A stretch of DNA of 64,000 nucleotides from CAIWHR01 sp963734055 (lineage in GTDB: Bacteria > Pseudomonadota > Gammaproteobacteria > Burkholderiales > Casimicrobiaceae). How positions within the stretch are numbered: position 1 is the stretch's first letter; each line of letters starts with the position of its first letter. A model generated the notes under the pieces. The model was not told the origin of the DNA. It did not search any database and worked only from the letters and a program-made list of their open reading frames with translations. Of this stretch, positions 8,270 to 19,200 are shown piece after piece. The position numbers and the translations under genes were made by a program. The DNA lies in the NCBI GenBank assembly GCA_963734055.1, contig CAVTFQ010000002.1, positions 682,001 through 746,000 of the forward strand. The letters run 5' to 3'.

Positions 8270-8977
8270 ATGCCGCTCGTGAGTTTCAGGCCGACGAAGG
8301 CGAGGCTCGTCATCGAGGACGGCAAGGACAGCGTGCTCGTGATGAAGGTCGCTGTCGCCAAGGGCGAGACCGTCGAGCTCGCGGGCGGCGGCCGGCTCGA
8401 GACGCTCGGGGGCGTCCTGCGCATTCGCGAGCGCAAGGCGAATCCATCGCGCGGCCACGGCGCCATCGGCTCGCTCATCTTCATCGACGAGAGCGGCCGC
8501 GGTGCGAATTACGCGCCGGCCAAGTTCCAGATCAACCTCGCCATGGCGGCGGAGAAGTTCGAGCCGCTCCTGCGCGTCGCGCTGTCCGGCAGGCTGCCGA
8601 ACAAATTCTTCGTCGACGCCGGCGAGCGGGTGTCGGCGCGCGAGACGCGGGGGCTGTCCTATAGCCCTCGGCGCGACGGGCGGACGAAGGTATGGGATAC
8701 CACCGCCTTCCGTTCGCTGCCCGTCACGAACTTCGCGATGATCCTGCCGATCGAGATGTCGGAGCCGCGCGAGAACGGCAACGGCGGTGGCGGCGGGCCC
8801 GCCGCAGAGCACTTTCCGGTCGAGTCGATGGCGACCAATGCGCAAGTCGCCGAGCTGGTGGACGACCTCCTCGTGTTCCAGAGCGAGACGCGCAACACCC
8901 TCTACGCGATGGTTGCGGTCGTCGGCGTCGTCGTCGTGCTGACACTCGTCTTCGGGCTGGTGCTCTTGTTCCGCTGA
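8270..8977 (+). CDS. Uncharacterised tail-anchored membrane protein
   Basis: A 235-residue protein that I do not recognise. The body (about 1-160) looks like a soluble alpha/beta or beta-rich domain; it is followed by a glycine-rich linker (about 167-180), a short helical region with a likely coiled segment (VAELVDDLLVFQSETRNTLY) and one strong transmembrane helix at about 212-234 that ends with Arg. With no signal peptide, this predicts a C-terminal tail anchor with the domain in the cytoplasm. The ATG at 8270 is chosen since upstream codons of the frame run through the tRNA-like repeat and look non-coding. It lies just outside the right repeat, and no partner gene is evident. Confidence 0.65.
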   Translation: MPLVSFRPTKARLVIEDGKDSVLVMKVAVAKGETVELAGGGRLETLGGVLRIRERKANPSRGHGAIGSLIFIDESGRGANYAPAKFQINLAMAAEKFEPLLRVALSGRLPNKFFVDAGERVSARETRGLSYSPRRDGRTKVWDTTAFRSLPVTNFAMILPIEMSEPRENGNGGGGGPAAEHFPVESMATNAQVAELVDDLLVFQSETRNTLYAMVAVVGVVVVLTLVFGLVLLFR

Positions 8978-9101
8978 CGCCCGGGATCGACGAGGCTGAC
9001 GCGGGGAAGCGGCGGCGCGACCGATCTGGGTCGAACGGTTTCGCGCGCCATCGCGCGCTGCTATGCTGCCGGCTCCCGATCGGCGGGAGGGAACCTTCGG
9101 C

Positions 9102-9848
9102 ATGAACCAGCTCGACTTCGCGCAGCGCAAGGCCGTCGTCACCGGCGGTGGCGCCGGCATCGGCTTCGCGATCGCGCAGCGACTCGCCGCGAGCGGTGCG
9201 ACGATCGCGCTGTGGGACCGGGATCCGACGGCGCTCGCGCGCGCGGAGAAGGCGCTGGGCCGCGGCACGTTGACGCAGACGGTCGACGTCGCGAACGCCG
9301 ATGCGGTCCTGCGCGCCGCGCAGGATGCCGAGCGCGCACTCGGCCGGGTCGACGTGCTGGTCTGCTCGGCCGGCATCACGGGCCCGAACACGACCACCTG
9401 GGAATATCCAGTCGATGCGTGGCGGCAGGTGATCGACGTCAACCTGAATGGTCTCTTCTACTGCAACCGCGCCATCGTCCCGATCATGCTGAAGCGCGAA
9501 TACGGCCGCATCGTGAACATTGCATCGGTCGCGGGCAAGGAGGGGAACCCCAACGCGCCCGCGTACAGCGCATCGAAGGCGGGCGTCATCGGCCTCACCA
9601 AATCGCTCGGCAAGGAGCTCGCGAAGACCGGGATTCGCGTCAACTGCGTGACGCCGGCGGCGGTGCGGACGGCGATCTTCGACCAGATGACGCAGCAGCA
9701 CATCGACTTCATGCTGTCGAAGATCCCGATGGGCCGCTTCGGTAGCGTCGACGAGATTGCCGCGCTCGTCTGCTGGCTCGCGAGCGAGGAGTGCAGCTTC
9801 TCGACCGGCGCGGTGTTCGACCTCTCCGGCGGTCGCGCGACTTACTGA
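9102..9848 (+). CDS. SDR-family NAD(P)-dependent oxidoreductase
   Basis: A 248-residue classical short-chain dehydrogenase/reductase. The cofactor-binding motif TGGGAGIG is at 14-21, the structural N-A/S-G motif appears as CSAG (88-91), and the catalytic Ser142, Tyr155 and Lys159 (NIASVAG, YSASK) are present. The C-terminal PMGRFG...EIAALVCWLAS and TGAVFDLSGGRATY segments are standard. The start at 9102 is preceded by GGGAGGGAA, which is better than an upstream in-frame ATG. Substrate cannot be told: the family includes 3-oxoacyl-ACP reductases and many hydroxy-acid or sugar dehydrogenases. It overlaps the converging quinone oxidoreductase by seven bases. Confidence 0.85.
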   Translation: MNQLDFAQRKAVVTGGGAGIGFAIAQRLAASGATIALWDRDPTALARAEKALGRGTLTQTVDVANADAVLRAAQDAERALGRVDVLVCSAGITGPNTTTWEYPVDAWRQVIDVNLNGLFYCNRAIVPIMLKREYGRIVNIASVAGKEGNPNAPAYSASKAGVIGLTKSLGKELAKTGIRVNCVTPAAVRTAIFDQMTQQHIDFMLSKIPMGRFGSVDEIAALVCWLASEECSFSTGAVFDLSGGRATY

Positions 9849-10846
9849 CGCCTCACTTCCAGCACGATCTTGCCGACGAGCGTGCCCGATTCCATGAGCG
9901 CGTGGGCCGCGGCGGCTTCCGCCAGCGGGAACACGCGGTGGACGACGGTCTTGACCTCGCGGCTGTCGAGCAGCGGCCATACGTTCTGCCGGAGCGACTG
10001 CGCGAGCTCCAGCTTGCGCTCGAGCGGGCTCGCCCGGAGCGTCGAGCCGGTGACGGTGAGGCGCCGCAGCATGATGTGGCGCCAGTCGATCTCGACCTTG
10101 CTGCCGCGCAGGAAGGCGATGATGACGAGCCGGCCTTCGAGCGCGAGGCAACGGAGATTCTTCTCGATGTAGTCGCCGCCCACCATATCGAGGATGACGT
10201 CGACCCCGCGCTTGCCGGTGATGCGCGCGACCTCGGCGACGAAGTCCTGCGTCCGGTAGTTGATCGCGTGATCGGCGCCCATCGTCCGGCAGAACTCCGC
10301 CTTTTCGTCGCTGCCGGCCGTCGCAATCACGGTGGTGTCGATCTGTTTCGCGAGCTGGATCGCGGTCAGGCCGATGCCGCTCGTGCCGCCGTGGATCAGC
10401 ACGGTTTCGCCGCAGCGCAGGCGGCCGCGGTCGAACAGGTTGTTCCAGACGGTGAAGAACGTCTCGGGGAGGCTCGCCGCCTCGACATCCGACATGCCCG
10501 TCGGCACCGGCAGGCACCATCCCGCCGGCGTCGTGCAGTATTCCGCATAGCCGCCCCCCGGCGTCAGCGCGCAGACGCGGTCGCCGACGGAGACGCCATG
10601 CGCGCCCTCGCCGTGCGCGACAACGGTGCCGGCGACCTCGAGGCCGATGATCGGCGACGCATCGGGCGGCGGCGGATACGCGCCTGCGCGCTGCAGGCAG
10701 TCGGGCCGGTTGACGCCCGCGGCAGTGACCTCGATCAGCACTTCGCCGGCCTCGGGCTCGGGCCGCGGCCCCACCGCAAGCGCGAGGACGTCGGGCGGGC
10801 CGGGCTCGCGTGCGGCGATGTAGCGCATCGTGGCGGGCAGGGGCAT
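9842..10846 (-). CDS. NAD(P)H quinone oxidoreductase, PIG3/zeta-crystallin-like
   Basis: A 334-residue medium-chain dehydrogenase/reductase. It has the GroES-like N-terminal domain (about 15-125; GVNRPDCLQRAGAYPPPP, GLEVAGTV) but lacks zinc ligands, and a Rossmann domain with HGGTSGIG near 148-155 followed by ATAGSDEKAEF, the NADPH-specific region. The YPPP motif is typical of the PIG3 group, which reduces quinones with NADPH. The gene lies divergent from the acyl-CoA ligase across an 82-base gap and converges on the SDR gene. The physiological substrate is not evident from the neighbours. Confidence 0.87.
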   Translation of the reverse strand: MPLPATMRYIAAREPGPPDVLALAVGPRPEPEAGEVLIEVTAAGVNRPDCLQRAGAYPPPPDASPIIGLEVAGTVVAHGEGAHGVSVGDRVCALTPGGGYAEYCTTPAGWCLPVPTGMSDVEAASLPETFFTVWNNLFDRGRLRCGETVLIHGGTSGIGLTAIQLAKQIDTTVIATAGSDEKAEFCRTMGADHAINYRTQDFVAEVARITGKRGVDVILDMVGGDYIEKNLRCLALEGRLVIIAFLRGSKVEIDWRHIMLRRLTVTGSTLRASPLERKLELAQSLRQNVWPLLDSREVKTVVHRVFPLAEAAAAHALMESGTLVGKIVLEVRRQ

Positions 10847-10928
10847 CGGTAATCTCGCTCGGGCGGGGTACCCATTGTAGCGAGGTCCGCCCGCGCCGCA
10901 CGCGGAGGCTTTTCGCTACACTCATCGA

Positions 10929-12506
10929 ATGAGTTCGGGAGCCCCGCGGCACAGCGCGACGGCCCGCAACGTCGCCGCGCTCCTCGTGCGGACCGCGCGC
11001 TGCTGGCCACGCCTCCCCGCGATCGCGCTCGGCGATCGCGTCGTCTGCGATTATGCCGCGCTCGCGGACCGCGCGGGACGTATCGCCGGCGCCCTCGGCG
11101 CTGCGGGCATGCAGCGCGGCGAGCGCATCGCGCTCGTGTCGCGCAACGTGCCCGACTACGTCGAGGCGCTGTTCGGGATCTGGTGGGCCGGGCTCGTCGC
11201 CGTGCCGGTGAACGCGAAGCTCCATCCGCAGGAGCTCGCGTACATCCTCGAGCATAGCGGTGCCCGTCACGCGTTCGTCGATGCCGAGTGGCAGACGGCG
11301 CTTGGCGCGGGCGCGACCACGGCGCCGGCGCTCGAGCGGGTCGTGCCGCTCGGCGGCGCGGCGTTCGCGGAGCTGCGCGCTGCGCTGCCGTACGGCGCGC
11401 CCGCACCCTGCGCCGACGACGATCCGGCGTGGCTCTTCTACACCAGCGGGACGACCGGCCGGCCGAAGGGCGTGGCGATCACGCACGGCAACCTCCGGGC
11501 GATGAGCCAGGGCTTCCTCACCGACGTCGAGGCGGTCGCGCCGGGCGACGCGATCCTGCATCCGGCACCGCTGTCGCACGGCTCCGGCCTCTACGTGCTG
11601 CCGCACGTTCTCGGGGGCGCGGTCAACGTCATCCCCGAATCGGGCGGCTTCGATCCCGACGAGATCGTCGCGCTGCTCGCGGCGTGGGACCGCGCGTCGT
11701 TCTTTGCCGCGCCGACGATGGTGAAGCGGCTCGTCCGCGCCCCCGCGCTCGGCAGCGCGCGGCTCGACCGGCTCAAGAGCATCGTGTTCGGCGGTGGCCC
11801 GATGTACGTCGCGGACTGCAAGGAAGCCTATCGCGCGCTGGGGCCGCGGCTCGCGCAGATCTACGGGCAGGGGGAGTCACCGATGACGATCACCGCGATG
11901 AACCGGGCGCTGCTCGCGGACGCGCTCGCGCGCCACGACGACGCGCGCATCGGCTCGGTCGGCGTCGCGCAGACCGGCATCGACGTCGTCGTCGCCGGCG
12001 ACGAGGGCGTGCCGCTTACGACCGGCGGGACCGGCGAGGTGCTCGTCCGTGGGCCGACGGTGATGGCGGGCTACTGGATGAATCCCGAGGCGAGCGCAGC
12101 GGCGCTCGCCGACGGCTGGCTGCACACCGGGGATGTCGGCGCGCTCGACGCGGGAGGCTTTCTCACGCTCAAGGACCGCTCGAAGGACCTGATCATCAGC
12201 GGCGGCTCGAACGTCTACCCGCGCGAGGTCGAGGAGGTGCTGCAGCAGCATCCGGACGTCGCGGAGGTCGCCGTCGTCGGCCGCCCGCATCCGGAATGGG
12301 GCGAGGAGGTCGTCGCGTGCGTCGTTGCACGCGGCGCGCCGGACCCCGCGGCGCGCGCCGCGGTCGAGCGCGCTCTCGACGCGCTCTGCCTCGATCGTAT
12401 CGCGCGGTTCAAGCGGCCGAAGGCATACGTGTTCCTGGACGAGCTGCCGAAGAACAACGCGGGCAAGGTGTTGAAGACGGCGCTCCGCGAGGCGCTTGAC
12501 CGCTAG
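10929..12506 (+). CDS. Acyl-CoA synthetase (AMP-forming), ANL superfamily
   Basis: Activates a carboxylic acid to its CoA thioester through an acyl-adenylate. The 525-residue product has the P-loop motif YTSGTTGRPKG at 171-181, YGQGESPMTI as the adenine-binding region, the hinge TGDVGALDAGGFLTLKDRSK and DLIISGGSNVYPREVEE, and the C-terminal catalytic Lys in KNNAGKVLK. Substrate could be a medium- or long-chain fatty acid or an aromatic acid; the sequence alone does not decide. It stands alone on the plus strand, its last four bases overlapping the end of the converging histidine kinase gene. Confidence 0.9.
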   Translation: MSSGAPRHSATARNVAALLVRTARCWPRLPAIALGDRVVCDYAALADRAGRIAGALGAAGMQRGERIALVSRNVPDYVEALFGIWWAGLVAVPVNAKLHPQELAYILEHSGARHAFVDAEWQTALGAGATTAPALERVVPLGGAAFAELRAALPYGAPAPCADDDPAWLFYTSGTTGRPKGVAITHGNLRAMSQGFLTDVEAVAPGDAILHPAPLSHGSGLYVLPHVLGGAVNVIPESGGFDPDEIVALLAAWDRASFFAAPTMVKRLVRAPALGSARLDRLKSIVFGGGPMYVADCKEAYRALGPRLAQIYGQGESPMTITAMNRALLADALARHDDARIGSVGVAQTGIDVVVAGDEGVPLTTGGTGEVLVRGPTVMAGYWMNPEASAAALADGWLHTGDVGALDAGGFLTLKDRSKDLIISGGSNVYPREVEEVLQQHPDVAEVAVVGRPHPEWGEEVVACVVARGAPDPAARAAVERALDALCLDRIARFKRPKAYVFLDELPKNNAGKVLKTALREALDR

Positions 12507-14936
12507 GACGCGGTCGCGGGCAGCGGCAGCGTGAAGGCGAACGTCGAGCCCACGCCGGGCTCGCTCGTCACCCAGATCCGGCCGCCGTGGAGCTCGATGA
12601 ACTTGCGTGAGATCGCGAGGCCGAGGCCGGTGCCCTCGACCTTCTTCGACATCGTTCCGACCTGGCGAAACTCCTCGAACACGGCGGCCTGGTCTTCCGT
12701 CGCGATGCCGACGCCCGTGTCGGCGACCGAGATCTCCGCGGCGTGGTCGAGGCGGCGAGCGCGCACCAGGACGCGCCCGCCCGCCGGCGTGAACTTGAGC
12801 GCGTTGGTCAGGAGATTGAGGAGCACCTGCTTGACCTTGCGCTCGTCGGCGCGGATCGCGCCCAGGTCCGGGTCGAGTTCGCGCTCGAGCTCGATGCCAT
12901 GCCGGTTCGCACGCTCGCGCACGAGGATCAACACGTGCTCGACGGCGCCGCTCAGGTCGAATTCGGAGAGCTCGAGCTCCATCCTTCCGGCCTCGATCTT
13001 GGACAGGTCGAGGATGTCGTTGATGAGCGAGAGCAGGTGCCTCGCGGAATCCAGGATGTCGCGGAGGTACTCGGCCTGCTTCTCGTTGATCTCGCCGAAC
13101 ATCCGCTCCGCAAGCACCTCCGAGAAGCCGATGATCGCGTTCAGCGGCGTGCGCAGTTCGTGCGACATGTTGGCGAGAAATTCGCTCTTGTGCCGGCTCG
13201 CTGCCTCGAGCTCGCGGCTCTTCTGCTCGATCTCGCGGAACAGCCGCGCGTTCTGGATGGCGAGCGCGGACTGCGTCGCGAACGTCTTCATGAGCTCGAT
13301 CACTTCGGCGCCAAAGCCGCCCGGGACCGCTGCGGTTGACGGCGAGCGCACCCAGCAGCTGATCCTCGCGGAGAAGCGGCACGCTCAGGACCGACCTATA
13401 GCCGCAACGAACGAGGACTTCGCGCAGCCGACTCGGGTAGCTCCGCTCCTCCGCGATGTCGGGGATCTCGACCGGCTCGCGGGTGACCGCGAGCCGCCCG
13501 AGCACTCCCTGACCCTTGCGGATGGGGGTGGCCCGGAGCACGTCGACCAGCTCGTCGGGCAACCGGTTCGTCGCGTGCAGCTGGAATTCCTCGCGCGCGT
13601 CGTCGTACTCCCAGATCGATCCGCCGTCCAGTCCCGCGAGCTCGGTCGCGCGCGAGACGATCGTCGCCAGCACGGTCTCCAGATTCAGCGTGGAACTGAC
13701 AGCTTGCCCGACGTCTCCCAGCGCTTTCAACTCTCCGACCGACCTCGTGAGCTCGTGGGTCCGCGCTTCCAATTCGGTAAACAGCCGGACGTTCTCGATC
13801 GCGATGGCCGCTTGATCGGCGAAGGTCTGCAACAGCGCGATTTGCTTGTCGGAGAACGGCCGCACCTCCATGCGACGAATCAGAATGACACCGATAGCCG
13901 CATCCTTCCGGACCAGTGGAGCGGCAAGCATGGTTCGGTAGCCGATGGGCTCCTGAAGAACACGTCCGTCCAAGTAGTTGCCTTTGCGGAACTCTTCGAC
14001 CACGTCGTCGACATGAATCGTCCGGCGCTCCAGGAAAGCGCGACTTCCGACGCTGCCCGAATCGATTGGGTGGATATCGGATCCCGCCGGCTCCGGAAGC
14101 GGACCGAAATGGGCGACCCGCCGTAAGCCGCCGCCGTCAACGCGCCTCAAGACCGCATCGTAGGCTCCGCACAGCCGTGCCGCGCTCTCCACGACTGCGT
14201 CGAGCACGGGTTGGAGGTCGGTCGGCGAGCGGCTGATCACCTGCAGAATTTCGCTGGTCGCCGCCTGCTGTTCAAGCGCTTCCGTGAGATCGCGGTTGCG
14301 CGCCTCGAGCGCGGTGAACAGCCGGACGTTCTCGATCGCGATGACCGCCTGCTCGGCGAAGGTCTTGAGCAGCGCGACATGCCTTTCCGGAAATGAGCCG
14401 GCGTGGGGACGGCCGACGGCGATGGCGCCGATCGGGGTCCCCTCGTGCATGAGCGGCACGGCAAGGATGCTGCGGAAGTTTCCGGTGACAGCCGTGGTGG
14501 CCGTCGGCACGAAATCGGCGTCCTCGATCACGTCGGGAATCTCGATTACGCGGTGCGTCAGGATCGCACGTCCGGCCGCCAGTTCGCGGCTCGGCGGTCG
14601 CGGCCACAGGCTGCGGACGGCGTCGGCGCCTTCCGGGCTCAGGTTCACCAGTGCGGCCAGGTGCACGAGGCTCCCGTCGTAGGTGAAGACGTTCGCGGAG
14701 CTGGCGCTGCAGAGCTTCAGCGCCGATGCCGCGATCGTGTCGAACACCGGCTGCACGTCGGACTCCGAAAGGCTGATCACCCGCAGGATCTCGGCCGTCG
14801 CGGCCTGCTGCTCCCGCGCTTCGGCAAGCTGCTCCTCGAGCGCGCGAATCCCCGAGCTCTCTTTCGTCGTTGCCTTGTCGCTTCGGGATCGTCCGCGTGC
14901 GACGGCGGCGGCGCGCGCAGGGTTCCTCGTGGTCAT
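12503..14936 (-). CDS. Triple-GAF sensor histidine kinase, frameshifted in this sequence
   Basis: The first 539 codons (from ATG 14936) encode a short coiled segment and three GAF domains (about 58-205, 238-385, 418-560), with repeated LLKTFA(E/D)QA.IAIENVRLF linkers. The reading frame changes at the CCCGGG tract near 13320-13325: removing one base joins ALAVNRSGPG to GFGAEVIELMKTFA, restoring the third GAF and continuing into HisKA (NMSHELRTPLNAIIGFSEVL, phospho-acceptor His) and HATPase (NLLTNALKFTPAGG, DTGVGI, GTGLGLAISR). The composite is about 810 residues with no transmembrane helix, so a cytoplasmic sensor. No response regulator is adjacent. Either one extra base in the assembly or a real frameshift separating sensor from kinase. 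Confidence 0.85.
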
Positions 14937-14985
14937 TCTCGCCTCGTCGCCTCGGGAGGTCCGCCGGAAAACGGCCACGGCGACG

Positions 14986-16272
14986 CTACCCTGTTGCCTC
15001 CGATGGGTCAAGGACGGCCGGCGGCGACGCACAGTCGGGCAACGCCTTCCGCGCCGCGACGAGCGACAGGAACGCAAGCCCGTATCCGATCGCGAGCAGC
15101 CACAACGTCGGCCGGATGCCGATGCCCTCGGCGAGCGCGCCACCCATCAGCGCGCCGATCGGCGTCAGCGTGCCGTTGGCGACATGGAACGTCGCGGCGG
15201 CGCGGCCGAGCGCAGCCGCCGGGAGCAGGCGCTGCCGCAGGGTCGTCTCGGTGACGAGGTAGACGGTGAGCACGCCGTCCCCGATGACCTGCGTCGCGAT
15301 CAGGAAGGCGATCGCGATCAGCGGCACGGGCGGCGCGAGGGGTATCAGCACCTGCATCGCCGCTCCAAGCCCGAGCGTCCAGAGCAGGGTCCGGCGCGGA
15401 CCGTAGCGAACCGCCACGCGGCCGGACAACGCGGCGCCGGCGAGCGCGCCGATCCCGCCGCAGCCGATCGTGATCCCGAGCGCGGCGGGCGTGAGGCCGA
15501 GCGTCTCGAGCGCGAAGAGCGTGTACAGCGCGGCCATGAAGCTGCCGAAGAGCGTCATCGTCGCCGCGGAGATGAACAGTGCGCGGATCGCGCGATCGCG
15601 CCACACGACGTGGATCCCGGTGCGCACGTCACCGAGCAGCGATGCGGCGGCCGGCGGGGCGGAAATCGTCTCTCGCTTGCGGATGCGCGCGATCAGCCCG
15701 GCCGACGCGACGAACGTGGCGGCGTCGACGGCGATCGCGATCGGTGCGGTGAGCCAGGCGACCAGCGCGCCGCCCAGTGCGGGACCGGTGATCTCGGCCA
15801 CGGCGTCGGCCGCCTCGCGCTTGCCGTTCGCCTCGAGCAGGTGTTCGCGACCGACGAGGTCCGTGATGAACACGTGGTCGGCGAGCTCGAACAACACCGT
15901 CGCGATGCCGGTGACCGCCGCGACGGCGTAGAGCAGCGGCAGCGAGACGACGTGCCACCACGCGGCGGCGGGGATCGTCGCCAGCGCGACGCAGCGGACC
16001 ACGTCCGCGCTGATGAGGACCGGACGCCGGCGATGACGATCGACGAACCCGCCCCCCACCCATGCGAGCAGCGCGCGGGGGAGCGTGAGCGCGACCGCGA
16101 GCAGCCCGAGATCCAGCGCGCCGGCACCCGCGACCAGGATCGCGGCCATCGGCAGCGCGGTCCGCGTGACGCGCGAGCCGACCGCGGAAATGCCCTGCGC
16201 GCTCCAGAGGAGCAGGAAATCCCGATGGCGCCACAGGCCTTCGCGCGGGATCCACGCGCGGGCGCCGCTCAA
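14986..16272 (-). CDS. MFS transporter
   Basis: A multi-pass membrane protein of about 428 residues with roughly twelve hydrophobic helices and a cytoplasmic loop containing GGFVDRHRRRPVLISAD, the MFS motif A region between helices 2 and 3, plus a related RVAVRYGPRRTLLW in the second half. It resembles the enterobactin/multidrug exporter-like branch (MFS_3/EntS-like). An ATG 78 bases further upstream lies deep within the dnaE coding end; I prefer the TTG at 16272, which overlaps the dnaE stop (TTGA), as a coupled start. The ORF could begin at 16350 instead. Substrate unknown. Confidence 0.75.
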   Translation of the reverse strand: MSGARAWIPREGLWRHRDFLLLWSAQGISAVGSRVTRTALPMAAILVAGAGALDLGLLAVALTLPRALLAWVGGGFVDRHRRRPVLISADVVRCVALATIPAAAWWHVVSLPLLYAVAAVTGIATVLFELADHVFITDLVGREHLLEANGKREAADAVAEITGPALGGALVAWLTAPIAIAVDAATFVASAGLIARIRKRETISAPPAAASLLGDVRTGIHVVWRDRAIRALFISAATMTLFGSFMAALYTLFALETLGLTPAALGITIGCGGIGALAGAALSGRVAVRYGPRRTLLWTLGLGAAMQVLIPLAPPVPLIAIAFLIATQVIGDGVLTVYLVTETTLRQRLLPAAALGRAAATFHVANGTLTPIGALMGGALAEGIGIRPTLWLLAIGYGLAFLSLVAARKALPDCASPPAVLDPSEATG

Positions 16273-19200
16273 TAGACGACCTGCACGTTCTCCGGCGCGA
16301 GCCACTCGCGCAGCTGCGCGATCAGCATCTCGTCGGGATTCACGCGCCACGACTCGGGCAGCTCGATCTCACCGCCGACGCCCCGGTTGCGGTACTCGAC
16401 GACGATGGGGCATGCCCCCGGTCGGTACGGCGAGATCAGCTCGGCGAGCCGCTGCGCGTCGGCGCCGCCGTTGCACGCGAGGCGCAGCGCCTTCGCGTAC
16501 CGCTTGCGCACCGCGGCCAGGTCGTAGACGCCCTCGGCGACGATCCGGAGGCCCTGCATCTGACCGTCGTCGGCGACGCGCTGCTGGATCTTGGCCTCGA
16601 CGACGACGAGCTGGTCCTCGCGCAGCAGGCCCCGCGCGGCGTCGAACGTCTCGTTAAAGACGACGACTTCCGCGGAGCCGCCGCCGTCGTCGAGCGTCAC
16701 GAAGGCCATCTTGCCGCGGCGGCTCGCCTGCACGCGCAGGCCCGTCACGATGCCGGCGACGAGGACGGCGTCGCGCCGCGGCTGCAATGCCGACAGCGGC
16801 GTGCGCACGAGGGGCGCGAGCTCGGCCGCGTAGCCGTGATAGGGATGGCCGGACAGGTAGTATCCGATCGCGGCTTTCTCGTGGACGAGCCGCTCGGCGT
16901 CGGTCCAGTCGCGAACGGCCGCGAGCGGAAGCGCCGCAGCGGGCTCCTCGCCGAACAGCGACACCTGCGCGGCGGTCGCCTCGCGCCGCTCGGCGTCGCC
17001 CAGCGCGGCGCCGACCGAGGCGAACAACGTTGCCCGCCGCGGATCGATTGCGTCGAAGGCGCCGGCCTTGATCAGCGCCTCGACGACGCGCCGGTTCACG
17101 AGCCGCTTGTCGACGCGACGGCAGAAATCGAAGAGGTCGCGGAACGGCCCGTGCGCTTCGCGCGCCGTGACGATCGATGCGATCGCCTGCTCGCCGGTTC
17201 CCTTGATGCCGCCGAGCCCGTAGCGGATGCGCTTCGCATCGACTGGCTCGAAGCGGTAGTTCGACGCGTTGACGTCGGGCGGCAGGACGAGGAGCCCCTG
17301 GGCGAGCGCGTCGTCGCGGAGCTGCCGGACCTTGTCCGTGTCGTCCATGACGAGCGCGAGGTTCGCGGCCATGAACGCGCTCGGGTAGTGCGCCTTGAAG
17401 TAGGCGGTCTGATAGGCGACGAGGGCGTAGGCTGCGGCGTGCGACTTGTTGAAGCCGTAGCCCGCGAACTTCTCCATCAGGTCGAACAGGTGCGAGGCCT
17501 TCGACCGCGTGAGGCCGTTCGCCTCGGCGCCGGCGGTGAAGACGTCGCGGTGCTTCGCCATCTCCTGCACGTTCTTCTTCCCCATCGCGCGGCGGAGGAG
17601 GTCGGCGCTGCCCAGCGTGTAGCCGCCGATCGCCTGCGCGATCTGCATCACCTGCTCCTGGTAGATCATCACGCCGTACGTGGGGGCGAGGATCGGCTCC
17701 AGGCGCGGATCGGGATAGTCGACGCGCTCGCGGCCGCTCTTGCGCGCGATGTAGTCGGGGATGAGCTCCATCGGTCCGGGCCGGTAGAGCGCGACCAGCG
17801 CGATGACGTCCTCGAACCGGGTCGGCGGCGCCTGCTTCACGAGGTCGCGCATTCCGCGCGATTCGAACTGGAACACGGCGGCGGTATTGCCGGTGCGGAA
17901 GATGTCGTAGGCCGGCTTGTCGTCGAGCGGCAGCGTCTCGAGGGTGAGCGTGAACGACGGGTCGAGCCGGCGGACGTAGCGCAGCGTCCAGTCGAGGATC
18001 GTGAGCGTCGTCAGGCCCAGGAAGTCGAACTTGACGAGACCGATGGCCTCGACGTCGTCCTTGTCGAACTGCGAGACCATCCCGTCGGCGCCCGCCTGCG
18101 TGTACAGCGGGCAGAAGTCGGTAAGGCGGCCGGGCGCGATCAACACGCCGCCCGCGTGCATCCCGACGTTGCGGGTCAGCCCTTCGAGCGCTTCGGCGAG
18201 CTCGAGCAGCCCGCGCACTTCCTCCTCGGTCTTCTCGCGCTCGGCGAGCAGCGGTTCCATCTCGCGCGCCATCCGGAGCGTGATGAGCTTGCCGGGCTGG
18301 AACGGGATCAGCTTCGCGATGCCGTCGCAGAACGTGTAGGGCAAATCCAGCACGCGGCCGACGTCGCGCACCACCGCCTTCGCGGCCATCGTGCCGAACG
18401 TCGCGATCTGCGATACCGACTCGGCGCCGTACTTGTGCTTCACGTAGTCGATGACGCGGTCGCGCCCGTCCTGGCAGAAGTCGATGTCGAAGTCCGGCAT
18501 CGACACCCGTTCCGGATTCAGGAAGCGCTCGAACAGGAGCCCGTAGCGCAACGGGTCGAGGTCGGTGATGCCGAGCGCGTAGGCGACGAGCGAGCCCGCA
18601 CCGGAGCCGCGGCCAGGCCCCACGGGGACGTCGTGGCCCTTCGCCCAGTTGATGAAATCGGCGACGATCAGGAAGTAGCCGGAGAAGCCCATCTGCACGA
18701 TGGTCTTCGTCTCGAACTCGAGCCGCTCCTCGTAGGCGGCACGCTTCGCCGCGCGGGCGTCGGGATCCGGGTAGAGCGCTTCGAGGCGGCGCGCGAGTCC
18801 CGTCGCTGCTTCGCCCCGCAGGTGATCGTCGAGCGTGACACCTGCGGGTGTCGGAAATTCCGGCAGGTAGTTGCGGTCGAGCGGCAGCGCAAGATTGCAG
18901 CGCTGCGCGATCGCCACCGAGTTCGCGAGCGCCTCCGGGACGTCGGCGAACGCGGCCGCCATCGCCGCCTGCGTGCGGAAGTGCTGCTCCGGGGTGAACC
19001 GTTTCGGGCGGCGCGGATCCGCGAGCGCGTGACCCTCGGAGATGCAGACGCGCGCCTCGTGCGCTCTGAAATCGCCCGGATGGAGAAACTGCACGGGATG
19101 GGTCGCCACCACGGGCAGTCCGAGGTCGCGGGCCAGATCGACCGTCGCGGCGACAAGCGGATCGTCGTCGGGGCGCCCGGCACGCTGCACCTCGAGGTAG

